DNA of 64,000 nucleotides from Chloroflexota bacterium (GCA_011523545.1 WTGN01000071.1:1-64000), one strand, 5' to 3'; shown: positions 40,837 through 49,890, numbered from the stretch's first letter. A program made the numbers and translations. Notes: generated from the sequence alone by a model not told the origin.

Positions 40837-43275
40837 TTACCTCTGCCCCCGCAACCTTAACGAATTACTCACCACAAACACGCTCGAGAAAGCCATCGCC
40901 GCCGCCGCGAACATGGGCAGCAGCCCGCCCAGCATGGCCACCGGAATCAGCACGATGTTGTAGATGAAAGCCCAGAAGAGGTTCTGGTGGATCGTGCGCA
41001 GGGTCGCTTTGCTGAGGTCCAGCGCGGCGGTCAGCGCCCCCAAGTCGCCGCCGACCAGAGTGATATCGCCGGCTTCGATGGCGATATCGGTCCCGCCCCC
41101 GATGGCGAAGCCGACATCAGCGCTGGCCAGCGCCGGCGCGTCATTGATGCCATCGCCGACCATGCCGACGACCGCGCCGTCCGCTTGCAGCTGCTTTACC
41201 GCGTCGGCTTTGTCGGCTGGCAGCACCTCGGCCATGACGCGCTCGATGCCGGCCTCGCGGGCGACCGCTTCGGCGGTGCCCCGGTTGTCGCCGGTGATGA
41301 GCGCGAGGGTCAAGCCGCGCTCACGCAGGGCGCGTATGGCGGGCAGGGACGACGGTTTCAGCGAATCGCCGATGGCCAGCGCGCCCATGAGTTTGCCGCC
41401 GGCGGCCGCCACGATGACGGACTGCCCCTGGCTTTGCCGCTGGGCGATCGGCTCGGCGAGCGGGCTGATGTCGATGCCGCGCCCGGCGATGAAGCGCGGG
41501 CTGCCGACGAGGACTTCGGCGCCGTCGATTGTGGCGCGGATGCCTTGACCGGGGATGGCTTCGAAGGTCTCCAGGGGCGCGGGATTGATGCCTTGGGCTT
41601 TGGCTTCCGCCAGCACCGCCAGGGCCAGCGGATGCTCGCTGGCGGCTTCGGCCGAGGCGCTGGCCTGGAGGACATCGCGCGCGCTGACGCCGTCGGCGGC
41701 GATCACGTCACGCACAGTCGGCGCCCCTTGCGTGATGGTGCCGGTTTTGTCGAGCAGGAGGGTCGTCAGGTTGGCGGCGCGCTCGAGGGCTTCGCTGCTG
41801 CGGAAGAGGATGCCGGCTTCGGCGCCGCGTCCTGTCCCGACCATGATGGCGGTGGGCGTCGCCAGGCCGAGGGCGCAGGGGCAGGCGATGACGAGCACGG
41901 CGATCATGTTGAGAATGGCTTGGGGGATGGATGCGCCGCCAATCGTCAGCCAGCCGACCAGCGTAATCAGCGCGAGGGCGATGACCGCCGGCACGAAGAC
42001 CGAGGCGACGCGATCGGCGACCGCCTGAATGGGCGCTTTGCTGGCTTGGGCGTTTTCGACCAGGCGGATAATCTGCGAGAGCACGGTGTCGCGGCCGACG
42101 CGCTGGGCTTCAATGACCAGCCGGCCTTGCTGATTGATGGTACCGCCGTAGACCTCGGCGGCAATGGTTTTATCGACCGGCAGGCTCTCGCCGGTGAGCA
42201 TGGATTCGTCGACTGCCGAGCGGCCGTCGGTCACGATGGCGTCGACCGGGATGCGCTCGCCCGGCTTGACCAGCAGCAGATCGCCCGGCGCGACATCGTC
42301 GATGGGGATGGACTTTTCTTTGCCATCGCTGAGCAGCGTGGCGGTCTTTGGCGCCAGGCCCATCAGTTTCTTGATGGCGGCGCTGGTGCGGCCTTTGGCG
42401 CGCGCCTCCAGCAATTTGCCCAGTGTGATCAGCGTGAGGATGACGGCGGCTGATTCGAAATAATCGGATTTGCCAACCACATCGGAGAAGTTGAATACGA
42501 TGCCCAGGAGCACGATGATGCCGTAGATGTAGGCCGCCGACGATCCCATCGCGACCAGCACATCCATGTTAGCTGAACGGTTGCGCAGGGATTTGAGCGC
42601 GCCGCTCAGATATTGCCGCCCCAGCAGCAGGACAACCGGCGTCGCCAGGGCGCCGAATACCAGGAGCCAGATATCGGCCGTCAGGAAAGCGAAGTGCTGC
42701 ATCAAGAATGGACTCTGATGCAGGAAGTGGCGGGTCATGCTTAAGACGGTCAGCGGGATGGTGAAGGCGGCGCCGATCTTGACGAGGCGCGTCTGGCGGT
42801 CGATCTCGGCTTGGCGGGCGGCTGCTTCGGCGTCGGCGGGCGTGTCGAGGGCGGCTGTGTCGATGACGCCATAGCCAGCGCGCTCAACGGCGGCGACCAG
42901 GTCGCGGCGGCGCGTCACGCCGGGCAGGTAGCTCACAGTCGCTCGTTCGTTGGCGAGGTTGACCGATGCGCTGAGGACGCCGTCGTTGCGATTGAGCGCG
43001 CGGGCTACGTTTTTCTGGCACATGGCGCAGGTCATGCCGGTGATTGGCAGGTCGACGCGCGCCGCAGCCACGCCGTAGCCGGCATGCTCCAGCCGCGCGA
43101 CCAGGTCTTTGGTCTTCGCAGCGCCGTCATCGTATTGCACCTTGGCTTGTTCGGTCGCCAGGTTGACGCTGACACCGGCGACGCCGTCGGCGCGGTTCAG
43201 GCTGCGCTCGACATTCTTGACGCACATGGCGCAGGTCATGCCGGTGACCGGCAGGGTGATTTCTTTGGTCGCCAT
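40837..43275 (-). CDS. copA: Copper-exporting P1B-type ATPase
   Basis: 812-residue Cu(I) exporter. Two N-terminal HMA domains each carry GMTCAMC (residues 13-19 and about 83-89). The membrane Cu site is CPCALGLATP, the phosphorylation motif is DKTGTITQG, and the hinge is MVGDGINDAPALASADVG. Eight transmembrane segments are expected and visible. It lies 13 bases downstream of csoR and shares its copper-regulated promoter. Its stop codon marks the right edge of the AT-rich pAgo island. Complete, no missing motifs. Confidence 0.97.
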   Translation of the reverse strand: MATKEITLPVTGMTCAMCVKNVERSLNRADGVAGVSVNLATEQAKVQYDDGAAKTKDLVARLEHAGYGVAAARVDLPITGMTCAMCQKNVARALNRNDGVLSASVNLANERATVSYLPGVTRRRDLVAAVERAGYGVIDTAALDTPADAEAAARQAEIDRQTRLVKIGAAFTIPLTVLSMTRHFLHQSPFLMQHFAFLTADIWLLVFGALATPVVLLLGRQYLSGALKSLRNRSANMDVLVAMGSSAAYIYGIIVLLGIVFNFSDVVGKSDYFESAAVILTLITLGKLLEARAKGRTSAAIKKLMGLAPKTATLLSDGKEKSIPIDDVAPGDLLLVKPGERIPVDAIVTDGRSAVDESMLTGESLPVDKTIAAEVYGGTINQQGRLVIEAQRVGRDTVLSQIIRLVENAQASKAPIQAVADRVASVFVPAVIALALITLVGWLTIGGASIPQAILNMIAVLVIACPCALGLATPTAIMVGTGRGAEAGILFRSSEALERAANLTTLLLDKTGTITQGAPTVRDVIAADGVSARDVLQASASAEAASEHPLALAVLAEAKAQGINPAPLETFEAIPGQGIRATIDGAEVLVGSPRFIAGRGIDISPLAEPIAQRQSQGQSVIVAAAGGKLMGALAIGDSLKPSSLPAIRALRERGLTLALITGDNRGTAEAVAREAGIERVMAEVLPADKADAVKQLQADGAVVGMVGDGINDAPALASADVGFAIGGGTDIAIEAGDITLVGGDLGALTAALDLSKATLRTIHQNLFWAFIYNIVLIPVAMLGGLLPMFAAAAMAFSSVFVVSNSLRLRGQR

Positions 43276-43288
43276 GATTCGGGCTCCT

Positions 43289-43585
43289 TCAACTGTTGAT
43301 CAACTTGAGGATCTTCTGCATATCGCTCAGGGCGCGCCCCGGGTCGCTGCCCATTTCTTGCGCCAGGGTGTTTTCGATATAACAATCGAAGAGATGATTG
43401 ATCAAGCTGGTCATGCCTTTTTCGATAGTGCGGGCGCGCAAGACGCGATCTTCGCAGCTGCCATCGTCAGCGCTAATCATCGCTTCGAGGGCGCTCAATT
43501 GCCCCTGGATCTTGCGGATGCGATTGATCGTTTTGCGGTTGTGGTCGGCGCGCGGGATATGCTGTGCGAGCAATTCTTTAGCCAT
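43289..43585 (-). CDS. csoR: CsoR-family copper-sensing repressor
   Basis: 98-residue all-helical repressor. The metal set of CsoR proteins, Cys-His-x3-Cys, is seen as the Cys in DDGSCEDRVL and H/C in LINHLFDCYIE. The N-terminal helix has the basic DHNRKTINRIRKIQGQLSAL pattern of DNA binding. Copper loading releases DNA in this family. It is the first gene of the operon with copA, and a matching operator overlaps its -10 region, so it is autoregulated. Confidence 0.93.
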   Translation of the reverse strand: MAKELLAQHIPRADHNRKTINRIRKIQGQLSALEAMISADDGSCEDRVLRARTIEKGMTSLINHLFDCYIENTLAQEMGSDPGRALSDMQKILKLINS

Positions 43586-43598
43586 GCATTTGTCTCCA

Positions 43599-43650
43599 AT
43601 ACCTATACCCCTATATGTATATTCTAGCGCACTGTGATGCGGCGTGTCAA
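43599..43650 (-). promoter_or_regulatory. csoR-copA promoter with overlapping CsoR-type operator
   Basis: Minus strand TTGACA (43645-43650), 18-base spacer, TAGAAT (43621-43626), then the pseudo-palindrome around TATAGGGGTATAGG (43599-43622). A central GGGG flanked by TA-rich half sites is the usual CsoR box. ATG at 43585. Confidence 0.8.
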
Positions 43651-43669
43651 TACGCTGTCGAGATTATCC

Positions 43670-45019
43670 TTAGGAGGCGGCGTTAATCAGCGGGAGGGCG
43701 TTGCAATTGCCGGCGGAGACGGTGGCGTCGACGCGGACCCAGATGCGTTCCCCCAGCTTCCACCAGGGCAGCCTGTCGATGCCGATGCCACGCGCCAGGG
43801 GTTCGGCGCTTTCGCGGAAAGCCATGACGGCGATGACCGGCGCGTTTGGATCCGGACGCGAGCGGATGTTGGCGCCGGCCAGCACGGCGGAAAACTTGCA
43901 AGGCGCGTCAGCCGGGAGCGCATCCAGGGGGCTGCCCCCGCCCGCGGGCGCCGGATCCACCACTGTGTAGATATCCAGGCTGACTTTGGCCGGGCTCGGC
44001 AGCGCAGCGACAGGCAGGACGGTGAGCGCGTGATAATCGTATGCCTGCGGAGTCTCCGGCGGCCCAACCGGGACGAGCGCGCCCTTGTCGCTCCTGTCCA
44101 AGGCGATTGCGGTGTATTTGCCGCTGCGGACGATTTGCGCGCCAGCGTCCGCCGTGACTTGCGCGCGGCCGTCGATGATATGCAGCAGCATGCCGGCGCT
44201 GGCCTGGGCTTGCAGCCAGGCAGTGCCGTTCAGCGCTATGCGGACGCCGTTGATCTGAAACAGGCGCGGCGCGATGAATTTCGGCGTTTGCAGGAGGATG
44301 CCGCTGGCCGGCGCTCCCGGGCAGGGCGCGTCGCCCATGCCGCTGCGGAAATCGAAGCGCTGCCAGGGCAGCCATAACGGCGCGGTATCGACTTCGGCGG
44401 GCAGGGCGGGCAGGTCCACAGGTGGCGCGGAAACCACCGCTCGGCTGATCCAGCCGCGCAGCTCAGGCGTCGCATAAGTTAGCAGCCAGTTCCCGTTTGG
44501 GCTGCGGCCGATGGCGCCCAGCTGCCGACTGAATGACAGCTTGGCGATGACAGGCGCCTCGGTGCTAGGCCGGGTGCGGAGATTCGCGCCTTGGGCGGCG
44601 GTCACGTTGACTTCGGCGAGCGTCGCCGGCCTCTCGGGGGCTTCGGGGAAAAACAGCGCCACATTGCCGACGGCGAGCAGAGCGGCGTCGCGCGCTTGCA
44701 GGCTGTCCTCGGCGTAAGCGGGAAAGAGCGCGCGGGCCAAGCCCCAGGTCCGGTCTTCGCTGCTGACGCTGAGCCAGTCGATGGCCGTGATGGCGATGGC
44801 GTCGCCGGGTTCAGTAAATCGGCCGCCGGCTTCAGGCCGCCCCCGCAAGACGGGCGTTACCGTGTCGTGACCCAGGCAGAGCGTTCCCGCTTCCTGCGCC
44901 GCGCAACGTTCTGTGAGGCTCGCCAGCGCTTTATTCTGCAGCGCCGGGCAGGCATCGTCCTGCGACAGCGACATGCTGGAAAGCAGCAACACGATTAGGG
45001 GAGCGAGCCAATGTCTCAT
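43670..45019 (-). CDS. Secreted SH3-domain (SH3b) protein
   Basis: 449 residues. A signal peptide (MRHWLAPLIVLLLSSMSLSQ) opens the protein. Two bacterial SH3 domains are seen: NVTAAQGANLRTRPSTEAPV with a following GNWLLTYATPELRGWISRAVV near residues 140-195, and FSAVLAGANIRSRPDPNAPV near residue 385 with KLGERIWVRVD. The middle is a beta-rich region with no recognised fold. Such proteins usually bind cell-wall peptides or glycans. Two earlier in-frame starts (45034 and 45043) exist; the chosen Met is closest to the hydrophobic core. No partner gene adjacent. Confidence 0.78.
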   Translation of the reverse strand: MRHWLAPLIVLLLSSMSLSQDDACPALQNKALASLTERCAAQEAGTLCLGHDTVTPVLRGRPEAGGRFTEPGDAIAITAIDWLSVSSEDRTWGLARALFPAYAEDSLQARDAALLAVGNVALFFPEAPERPATLAEVNVTAAQGANLRTRPSTEAPVIAKLSFSRQLGAIGRSPNGNWLLTYATPELRGWISRAVVSAPPVDLPALPAEVDTAPLWLPWQRFDFRSGMGDAPCPGAPASGILLQTPKFIAPRLFQINGVRIALNGTAWLQAQASAGMLLHIIDGRAQVTADAGAQIVRSGKYTAIALDRSDKGALVPVGPPETPQAYDYHALTVLPVAALPSPAKVSLDIYTVVDPAPAGGGSPLDALPADAPCKFSAVLAGANIRSRPDPNAPVIAVMAFRESAEPLARGIGIDRLPWWKLGERIWVRVDATVSAGNCNALPLINAAS

Positions 45020-45066
45020 GCGCCTGCCGCCCATCCGCACCACCTATAAGTTGCGCCAGACTGAAC

Positions 45067-45636
45067 CTAAGTTGGGCGCCTCTCGTAGTGCAGGAGCATA
45101 TTTCCGCTTTCGAAATCCCAGGATTTCAACAGGCGCAAGCGGGCGCCGAGATCGCCCTCGAACATTTTTTTGCCCTCGCCACAAATGTATGGCGTTAGGA
45201 TGATGAGGTATTCGTCGATCAGGTCGCGGGCGGCGAGCTGCTTGACGATGGAGCCGCTGCCGAAGATGGCGATGTCGCCGCCTGCCTCCTTCAACCGGCG
45301 TGTTTCGTCAACCAGGTCGCCGGCGAGCAGGCGGGAATTGACCCAGGTCGTTTCCTTCAAGCTGCGCGATGCCACCAGTTTCGTCGCGCTGTCGAGCTCG
45401 CGCGCGGCCTCCCGCAGACCGGGGTCGGCGGACTCGTCATCCGCAACATGACCCCAGAAGCTCTCGAACAGCTGGTAAGTCACGCGGCCGAAGAGCAAAG
45501 TTTCGGAGCGATAAATGTCATGCGCGACCGAGATCGCTGCGGGATCGTGAACGAACCAGTCAATCTCGCCATTGGGTCCGGCGATGAATCCATCAAGCGA
45601 TATCTGATTGTAAACAATGAGGCGATTCACCAGCAT
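45067..45636 (-). CDS. RibD C-terminal/dihydrofolate-reductase-fold protein
   Basis: 189-residue protein of the DHFR-like RibD_C family, NADPH-dependent reductases of mostly unknown substrate. It starts with MLVNRLIVYNQISLDGFIAG, has IYRSETLLFGRVTYQLFESF, then SRSLKETTWVNSRLL, the dinucleotide loop GGDIAIFGSGSIVKQL and DEYLIILTPYICGEGKKMF. Longer in-frame starts exist up to 45786 but overlap the upstream gene and add unrelated sequence; GAAAGG precedes the chosen ATG. Same strand as, and 22 bases after, the VOC gene. Confidence 0.84.
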   Translation of the reverse strand: MLVNRLIVYNQISLDGFIAGPNGEIDWFVHDPAAISVAHDIYRSETLLFGRVTYQLFESFWGHVADDESADPGLREAARELDSATKLVASRSLKETTWVNSRLLAGDLVDETRRLKEAGGDIAIFGSGSIVKQLAARDLIDEYLIILTPYICGEGKKMFEGDLGARLRLLKSWDFESGNMLLHYERRPT

Positions 45637-45658
45637 TTGCCTTTCAATTTGTTGGTAT

Positions 45659-46063
45659 TCAGATCGATTCATAGAGCTCAAGCAAAACGCCGCCGGCGCT
45701 CTTGGGATGGATGAAGGCATAACGTCGGCCATCTCGTTCGCGCGGCGTCTCGTTGATGAGCTCGTAACCGCGCGCGCGCAGTTCATTCAGTTTGGCCTCC
45801 AGATCGGGCACTTCGAGGCAGAGATGGTGCAGGCCGGGTCCGCGCTTGGCCAGGTATTTCGCCACGCCGCTGTCGCTGCTCGTCGGCTGGATCAGCTCGA
45901 TATGGGCGTCGCCGAGCGACAAAAAGGCGATGTCCACCGCTTCGGCGGGGACGGACTCGATCTCGCCGGTTTGCGCCAAGCCGAGGCTCTCGCGCCAGAA
46001 ACGCAGGGCGGCCACCATATCATCCACGACGATGGCGAGGTGGTTGAGTTTGATGTCGGTCAT
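45659..46063 (-). CDS. VOC-family protein, methylmalonyl-CoA epimerase-like
   Basis: 134-residue glyoxalase/VOC fold. Two beta-alpha-beta3 modules carry the metal ligands: LNHLAIVVDDM and HIELIQPT in the first half, GLHHLCLEVPDLEA and GGVLLELYE in the second. The pattern PGLHHLCLEV and the length match methylmalonyl-CoA epimerase, which would link to the propionyl-CoA carboxylase operon at 20-24 kb; no mutase is in the window, so the reaction is inferred. The ATG at 46063 is used; an upstream TTG is possible. Confidence 0.82.
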   Translation of the reverse strand: MTDIKLNHLAIVVDDMVAALRFWRESLGLAQTGEIESVPAEAVDIAFLSLGDAHIELIQPTSSDSGVAKYLAKRGPGLHHLCLEVPDLEAKLNELRARGYELINETPRERDGRRYAFIHPKSAGGVLLELYESI

Positions 46064-46092
46064 GCGCAATCGTCATTCAATGCAAAGAATCC

Positions 46093-46133
46093 TTCACCAC
46101 AGAGGAAAAAGAGGAAACACAGAGAACACAGAG
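46093..46133. repeat. Dispersed CACAGAG-type repeat, family 3, copy 3
   Basis: TTCACCACAGAGGAAAAAGA then GGAAACACAGAGAACACAGAG. Same ACCACAGAGG core style as the copies at 25180 and 34179. Located between the divergent VOC and acyl-CoA dehydrogenase genes. Confidence 0.5.
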
Positions 46134-46221
46134 TTTTCTTTGTTAAATGCATGGAGACTCTAATTCTTAGCAATTTACCGCTCCCAGTTGAGACCAAGCG
46201 CAAGGTTTCGGTCCCTTTGAA

Positions 46222-46230
46222 TGTTATAAT
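46222..46230 (+). promoter_or_regulatory. Extended -10 promoter of the acyl-CoA dehydrogenase gene
   Basis: TGT-TATAAT, 53 bases before the ATG, no strong -35. Identical to the secA element. Confidence 0.55.
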
Positions 46231-46283
46231 GAGAGGCTGAATGGGGAAAGTGCTATGGCGTCGACTGAAGGAGGAAGGATGAT

Positions 46284-47528
46284 ATGGTCCTAAACGAAAT
46301 GACGCGGCCGCTCAGCCTTGCAATGACCGAAGAGCATGAGATGCTGCTGGCGGCAGTCCGCGATTTCGCCGTTCGGGAGATCGCTCCCATTGCCGCCGAG
46401 TATGACGAATCGGGCGAGTTCCCCATCGACACGGTGCGCAAGATGGGCGAGATGGGCTTGATGGGCATTGAGATGCCGGAGGCCTATGGCGGCGCCGGCA
46501 TGGATACGCTGGCGCATGTCTTGACCATGATCGAGATCGCCAAAGCCGACGCCAGCCACAGCACGATTCTAAGCGTCAACAACTCGCTTTATTGCAATGG
46601 CATCTTGTGGTTTGGCACTGAGGCGCAGAAGCGCGAGTGGATCAGGCCGGTGGCCAGCGGCGAGGAGATCGGCGCATACAGCTTGACCGAGCCCATGTCG
46701 GGCAGCGACGCCGGCAATATGGCCAGCCGCGCCGTGCTGAATGAGGCGGGCACTCACTTCATCATCAACGGGCGCAAGAGTTGGGTGACCAGCGCGCCCT
46801 TCGCCGACCGCATCGTGCTCTTCACCATGACGGCCGACAACCCCCCTCGGTCCCCCGACGGGTCAGTGTCTACGCGACCCCATAGCAATGGGGGGAAGAC
46901 ACACGGCAATATCACGGCGTTTCTCATCGACACCAGGGGGCCGGGTTTCATCCGCGGCAAAACCGAACCCAAGCTCGGCATCCGCGCCAGCGCCACCAGC
47001 GAGATCATCTTCGAGGATTATGCTTGTCCGGTCGAGAACGTCTTGGGCGGCGTCGGCCAGGGCTTCAAGATCGCGATGACGGTGCTGGACGCCGGGCGGA
47101 TCGGCATCGCGGCCCAGGCCCTGGGCATCGCGGAAGCGGCCTATGAAGCGGCGCTGGTTTATGCGCGCGAGCGGCAGGCATTCGGCGCGGCCATCGGCAG
47201 CTACCAGATGATCCAGCAGAAAATCGCCGATATGAAAACGCGGATCGAGGCGGGGCGGGCGTTGATCTATCAGGCGATCATCGCCAAAGAGCGGGCGCTG
47301 GCGAATGGGACACGTTACACGAGCGAAGCCAGCATGGCGAAATTATTTTGCAGCGAGGCGGCCGCCTATGTCACTGACGAGGCGCTGCAGATTCATGGCG
47401 GCATGGGCTACAGCAAAGAAATGCCGCTGGAGCGGTATTATCGTGATGCGCGCATCACGCGGATTTATGAAGGCACAAGCGAGATCCAGCGCCTGGTGAT
47501 CGCGCGAAAGGAATTGGGCTTGCGATGA
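46284..47528 (+). CDS. Acyl-CoA dehydrogenase with an in-frame repeat-derived insert
   Basis: 414-residue FAD enzyme of fatty-acid or branched-chain acyl oxidation. Family motifs: AYSLTEPMSGSDAGNM, HFIINGRKSWVTSAPFADRI, PKLGIRASATSEIIFEDY, QMIQQKIADMKTRIEAGRAL, QIHGGMGYSKEMPLERYYRD and YEGTSEIQRLVIAR with the catalytic Glu. Residues 186-207 (NPPRSPDGSVSTRPHSNGG and on) have no counterpart in the family, where a short DP-KG loop is usual; the DNA there is a palindromic repeat. GGAGG nine bases before the ATG. Its TGA overlaps the next start (ATGA). Confidence 0.92.
   Translation: MVLNEMTRPLSLAMTEEHEMLLAAVRDFAVREIAPIAAEYDESGEFPIDTVRKMGEMGLMGIEMPEAYGGAGMDTLAHVLTMIEIAKADASHSTILSVNNSLYCNGILWFGTEAQKREWIRPVASGEEIGAYSLTEPMSGSDAGNMASRAVLNEAGTHFIINGRKSWVTSAPFADRIVLFTMTADNPPRSPDGSVSTRPHSNGGKTHGNITAFLIDTRGPGFIRGKTEPKLGIRASATSEIIFEDYACPVENVLGGVGQGFKIAMTVLDAGRIGIAAQALGIAEAAYEAALVYARERQAFGAAIGSYQMIQQKIADMKTRIEAGRALIYQAIIAKERALANGTRYTSEASMAKLFCSEAAAYVTDEALQIHGGMGYSKEMPLERYYRDARITRIYEGTSEIQRLVIARKELGLR
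46839..46904. repeat. Repeat element captured inside the acyl-CoA dehydrogenase coding sequence
   Basis: It contains CCCCCCTCGG, GGTCAGTGTCTACGCG and the hairpin CCCCAT-AGCA-ATGGGG (46878-46893). The middle part matches copy F (35721-35760, minus strand: GGTCTGTGTCTACGCG), and the hairpin style matches the family 1 repeat at 36-55. Its length is a multiple of three with no stop, so the frame is kept. Confidence 0.65.
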
Positions 47529-48556
47529 GAGCAGCAGTTCTTACTGGACACGGCGGCGCGGAAGTCGTCGACTACGTAGAAGATCTGCCCGTACCCGAGC
47601 CGGGGGCGGGCGAGGTTCGCATCAAGATTGCGGCGGCGGGGCTCAATCGGCTCGATTTGTGGGTGCGCGCCGGCTGGCGGGGTTTGGAGCTTGACTTTCC
47701 CCATGTCATCTGCGCGGATGGCGCGGGAGTCGTTGATGCCGTGGGGAATGGCGTGGCCGGATTCGACGCTGGCGATCGCGTCTGCATTGATCCGACCATC
47801 GTGCGCCCGGATGACCCGGCTTTGTACAGCGGGCTGGAGAACCAGACTAACATCGCCATCCTGGGCGAGCATCACAGCGGGACGGCGGCGGAATACACCG
47901 TCTTGCCGCAGCGCAATCTGATGAAGATGCCCGACAGTTTCGACTTTGGCGAAGCGGCGGCGGTCGGCCTGGTCGGCGTGACCGCCTGGCATTCGCTGAT
48001 CACGCGCGGCGGACTGAAAGCGGGCGAGTCGGTTTTGATCGTCGGCGCGGGCGGCGGCGTCAACAGCATCAGCATTCAGATCGCCAAGCTGGCGGGCGCG
48101 ACCGTTTACGCCGTCGGCAGCGACGCGGCAAAATGCGCGGAGGCGGAAGCAATCGGCGCCGATGTGACGATCAACCGCGAGGAGGAGCCGGCTTGGTCGC
48201 GAGCGCTCTACAAGCTGACGAAGCGGCGCGGCGTCGATGTGGTGGTGGACAATGTGGGGGCGGCGACGCTGGGCCAGAGCATGCGCGCCTGTCGCATCGG
48301 CGGGCGGATACTGATTGTTGGCGGGACCAGCGGCTACGGCTACGAGCTCAATGTGGCGCAGCTTTTCGCGCGGCATATCTCGTTGATCGGCAGCACGATG
48401 GGGCCGCATCGCGATTATGTCGCTTTCATGGAGCAGGTTTTCGCTGGGCGCATCCAGCCGGTCATCGGCGCGCGGCTGCCGCTCAGCGAGGCGCGGCGGG
48501 CGCAGGACATTCTGGAGCGGAATGCCGTCTTCGGCAAGGTTGTGCTGGAGCTGTGA
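47525..48556 (+). CDS. MDR-superfamily oxidoreductase (quinone reductase-like)
   Basis: 343-residue medium-chain dehydrogenase/reductase. N-terminal GroES-like domain with AAGLNRLDLWVRAGW, where Asn replaces the catalytic zinc Cys of alcohol dehydrogenases; cofactor domain with VLIVGAGGGVNSISIQIAKL and a zinc-free layout. That fits quinone reductase or enoyl-CoA-reductase-type members using NADPH. Starts as ATGA over the acyl-CoA dehydrogenase stop, so the two are coupled and probably act on the same acyl chain. Confidence 0.88.
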   Translation: MRAAVLTGHGGAEVVDYVEDLPVPEPGAGEVRIKIAAAGLNRLDLWVRAGWRGLELDFPHVICADGAGVVDAVGNGVAGFDAGDRVCIDPTIVRPDDPALYSGLENQTNIAILGEHHSGTAAEYTVLPQRNLMKMPDSFDFGEAAAVGLVGVTAWHSLITRGGLKAGESVLIVGAGGGVNSISIQIAKLAGATVYAVGSDAAKCAEAEAIGADVTINREEEPAWSRALYKLTKRRGVDVVVDNVGAATLGQSMRACRIGGRILIVGGTSGYGYELNVAQLFARHISLIGSTMGPHRDYVAFMEQVFAGRIQPVIGARLPLSEARRAQDILERNAVFGKVVLEL

Positions 48557-48562
48557 GGGCGC

Positions 48563-49753
48563 TCACATAAAAGCCTGGATGCCGGTTTGGGCGCGCCCCA
48601 AAATGAGGGCGTGAATATCGCTGGTGCCTTCATAGGTGTTGACCGCTTCCAGGTTCATCACATGACGGATGACGTGGAATTCGTCAGCGATGCCGTTGCC
48701 GCCGTGCATATCGCGGGAGGCGCGGGCGATATCGAGGGCGGCCGCGCAGGAGTTGCGCTTGACAAGGGAGATCATCTCCGGCGTCGCCTTGCCCTGATCG
48801 AACAAGCGGCCGACGCGCAAGGCGCCCTGCAGGCCGAAGGCGATCTCGCTCATCATATTGGCCAGCTTGAATTGAATCAATTGATTGGCGGCCAGCGGTC
48901 GCCCGAATTGATGCCGGTCCAGCGTGTATTGACGGGCGGCCTGCCAGCAAAATTCAGCCGCGCCCAAAGCGCCCCAGGCGATGCCGTAGCGAGCGCGATT
49001 CAGGCAGCCGAAGGGCCCTTTCAAGCCGCGCGCCTCCGGCAGCAGATTTTCCGCCGGCACGAGGACTTCGTCCATGACGATTTCGCCGGTGCTGCTGGCG
49101 CGCAGGCTGAACTTGCCCTCGATTGACGGCGTCGACAAGCCGTCCATATCGCGTTCAAGGATGAAGCCGCGGATCGCGCCCTCCCGATCGTCGCCGCCAT
49201 AGGCCTTGGCCCAGACGATGAAGACATCGGCGATTGGCGAGTTTGTGATCCACATCTTGTTGCCATGAAGCAGCCAGCCGCCGTCGGTCTTCAGCGCCCG
49301 CGCTTCCATCCCCCCGGGGTCGCTGCCGTGGTTCGGTTCGGTCAAGCCGAAGCAGCCGATCCATTCGCCGCTGGCCAGCTTGGGCAGGTACTTCAGCCGT
49401 TGTTCCTCAGTGCCGTAGGCGTAGATCGGGTACATGGTCAGGGCGCTTTGCACGCTCATGGCGCTGCGATAACCGCTGTCGACGCGCTCGACCTCGCGCG
49501 CGATCAGCCCGTAGCTGACGTAGTTCAAGCCGGCGCCGCCGTATTCCTCGGGCAGGGTGGCGCCGAGCATGCCGAGTTCAGCCATTTCGTAATAGATAGC
49601 GCGATCGAAAGTTTCGTGGCGGTTGGCCTCGAGAATGCGCGGCATGAGCTTGCCCTGGCAATAATCGCGGGCGGCATCGCGCACCATGCGCTCTTCGTCA
49701 TCCAACTGTTCTTCGAGCAGGAAGGGGTCATCCCATTGAAATTGACTCGCCAT
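48563..49753 (-). CDS. Acyl-CoA dehydrogenase, glutaryl-CoA dehydrogenase-like
   Basis: 396 residues. Family motifs plus features of glutaryl-CoA dehydrogenase: [76 protein letters not shown] and [20 protein letters not shown] with the catalytic Glu. The Arg of the GcdH substrate pocket region appears kept. It would convert glutaryl-CoA to crotonyl-CoA in lysine or aromatic degradation; the activity is inferred from similarity. Convergent with the MDR gene (six bases apart). Confidence 0.88.
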   Translation of the reverse strand: MASQFQWDDPFLLEEQLDDEERMVRDAARDYCQGKLMPRILEANRHETFDRAIYYEMAELGMLGATLPEEYGGAGLNYVSYGLIAREVERVDSGYRSAMSVQSALTMYPIYAYGTEEQRLKYLPKLASGEWIGCFGLTEPNHGSDPGGMEARALKTDGGWLLHGNKMWITNSPIADVFIVWAKAYGGDDREGAIRGFILERDMDGLSTPSIEGKFSLRASSTGEIVMDEVLVPAENLLPEARGLKGPFGCLNRARYGIAWGALGAAEFCWQAARQYTLDRHQFGRPLAANQLIQFKLANMMSEIAFGLQGALRVGRLFDQGKATPEMISLVKRNSCAAALDIARASRDMHGGNGIADEFHVIRHVMNLEAVNTYEGTSDIHALILGRAQTGIQAFM

Positions 49754-49884
49754 CAGCGCTCCGTTTTTACCCGTTGTCGATTGAGTTTATCTTACCGATT
49801 TCAACTCGCAATGAGAACGCGGAATCAACGAACGTTGAAGAACAACACGCTGATTTCTCCGTTTTCGCGACTGTGGCATAGGGT

Positions 49885-49890
49885 TATAAT
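49885..49890 (+). promoter_or_regulatory. Candidate -10 box of uvrA
   Basis: TATAAT with TTTTCG 17 bases upstream, about 74 bases before the uvrA start. Confidence 0.4.

Noticed and set aside
40987..42453. 488-codon plus-strand open frame
   Set aside because: Antisense to copA over its whole length; Gly/Asp/Arg-rich product typical of a GC-rich shadow frame, no ribosome binding site or family.
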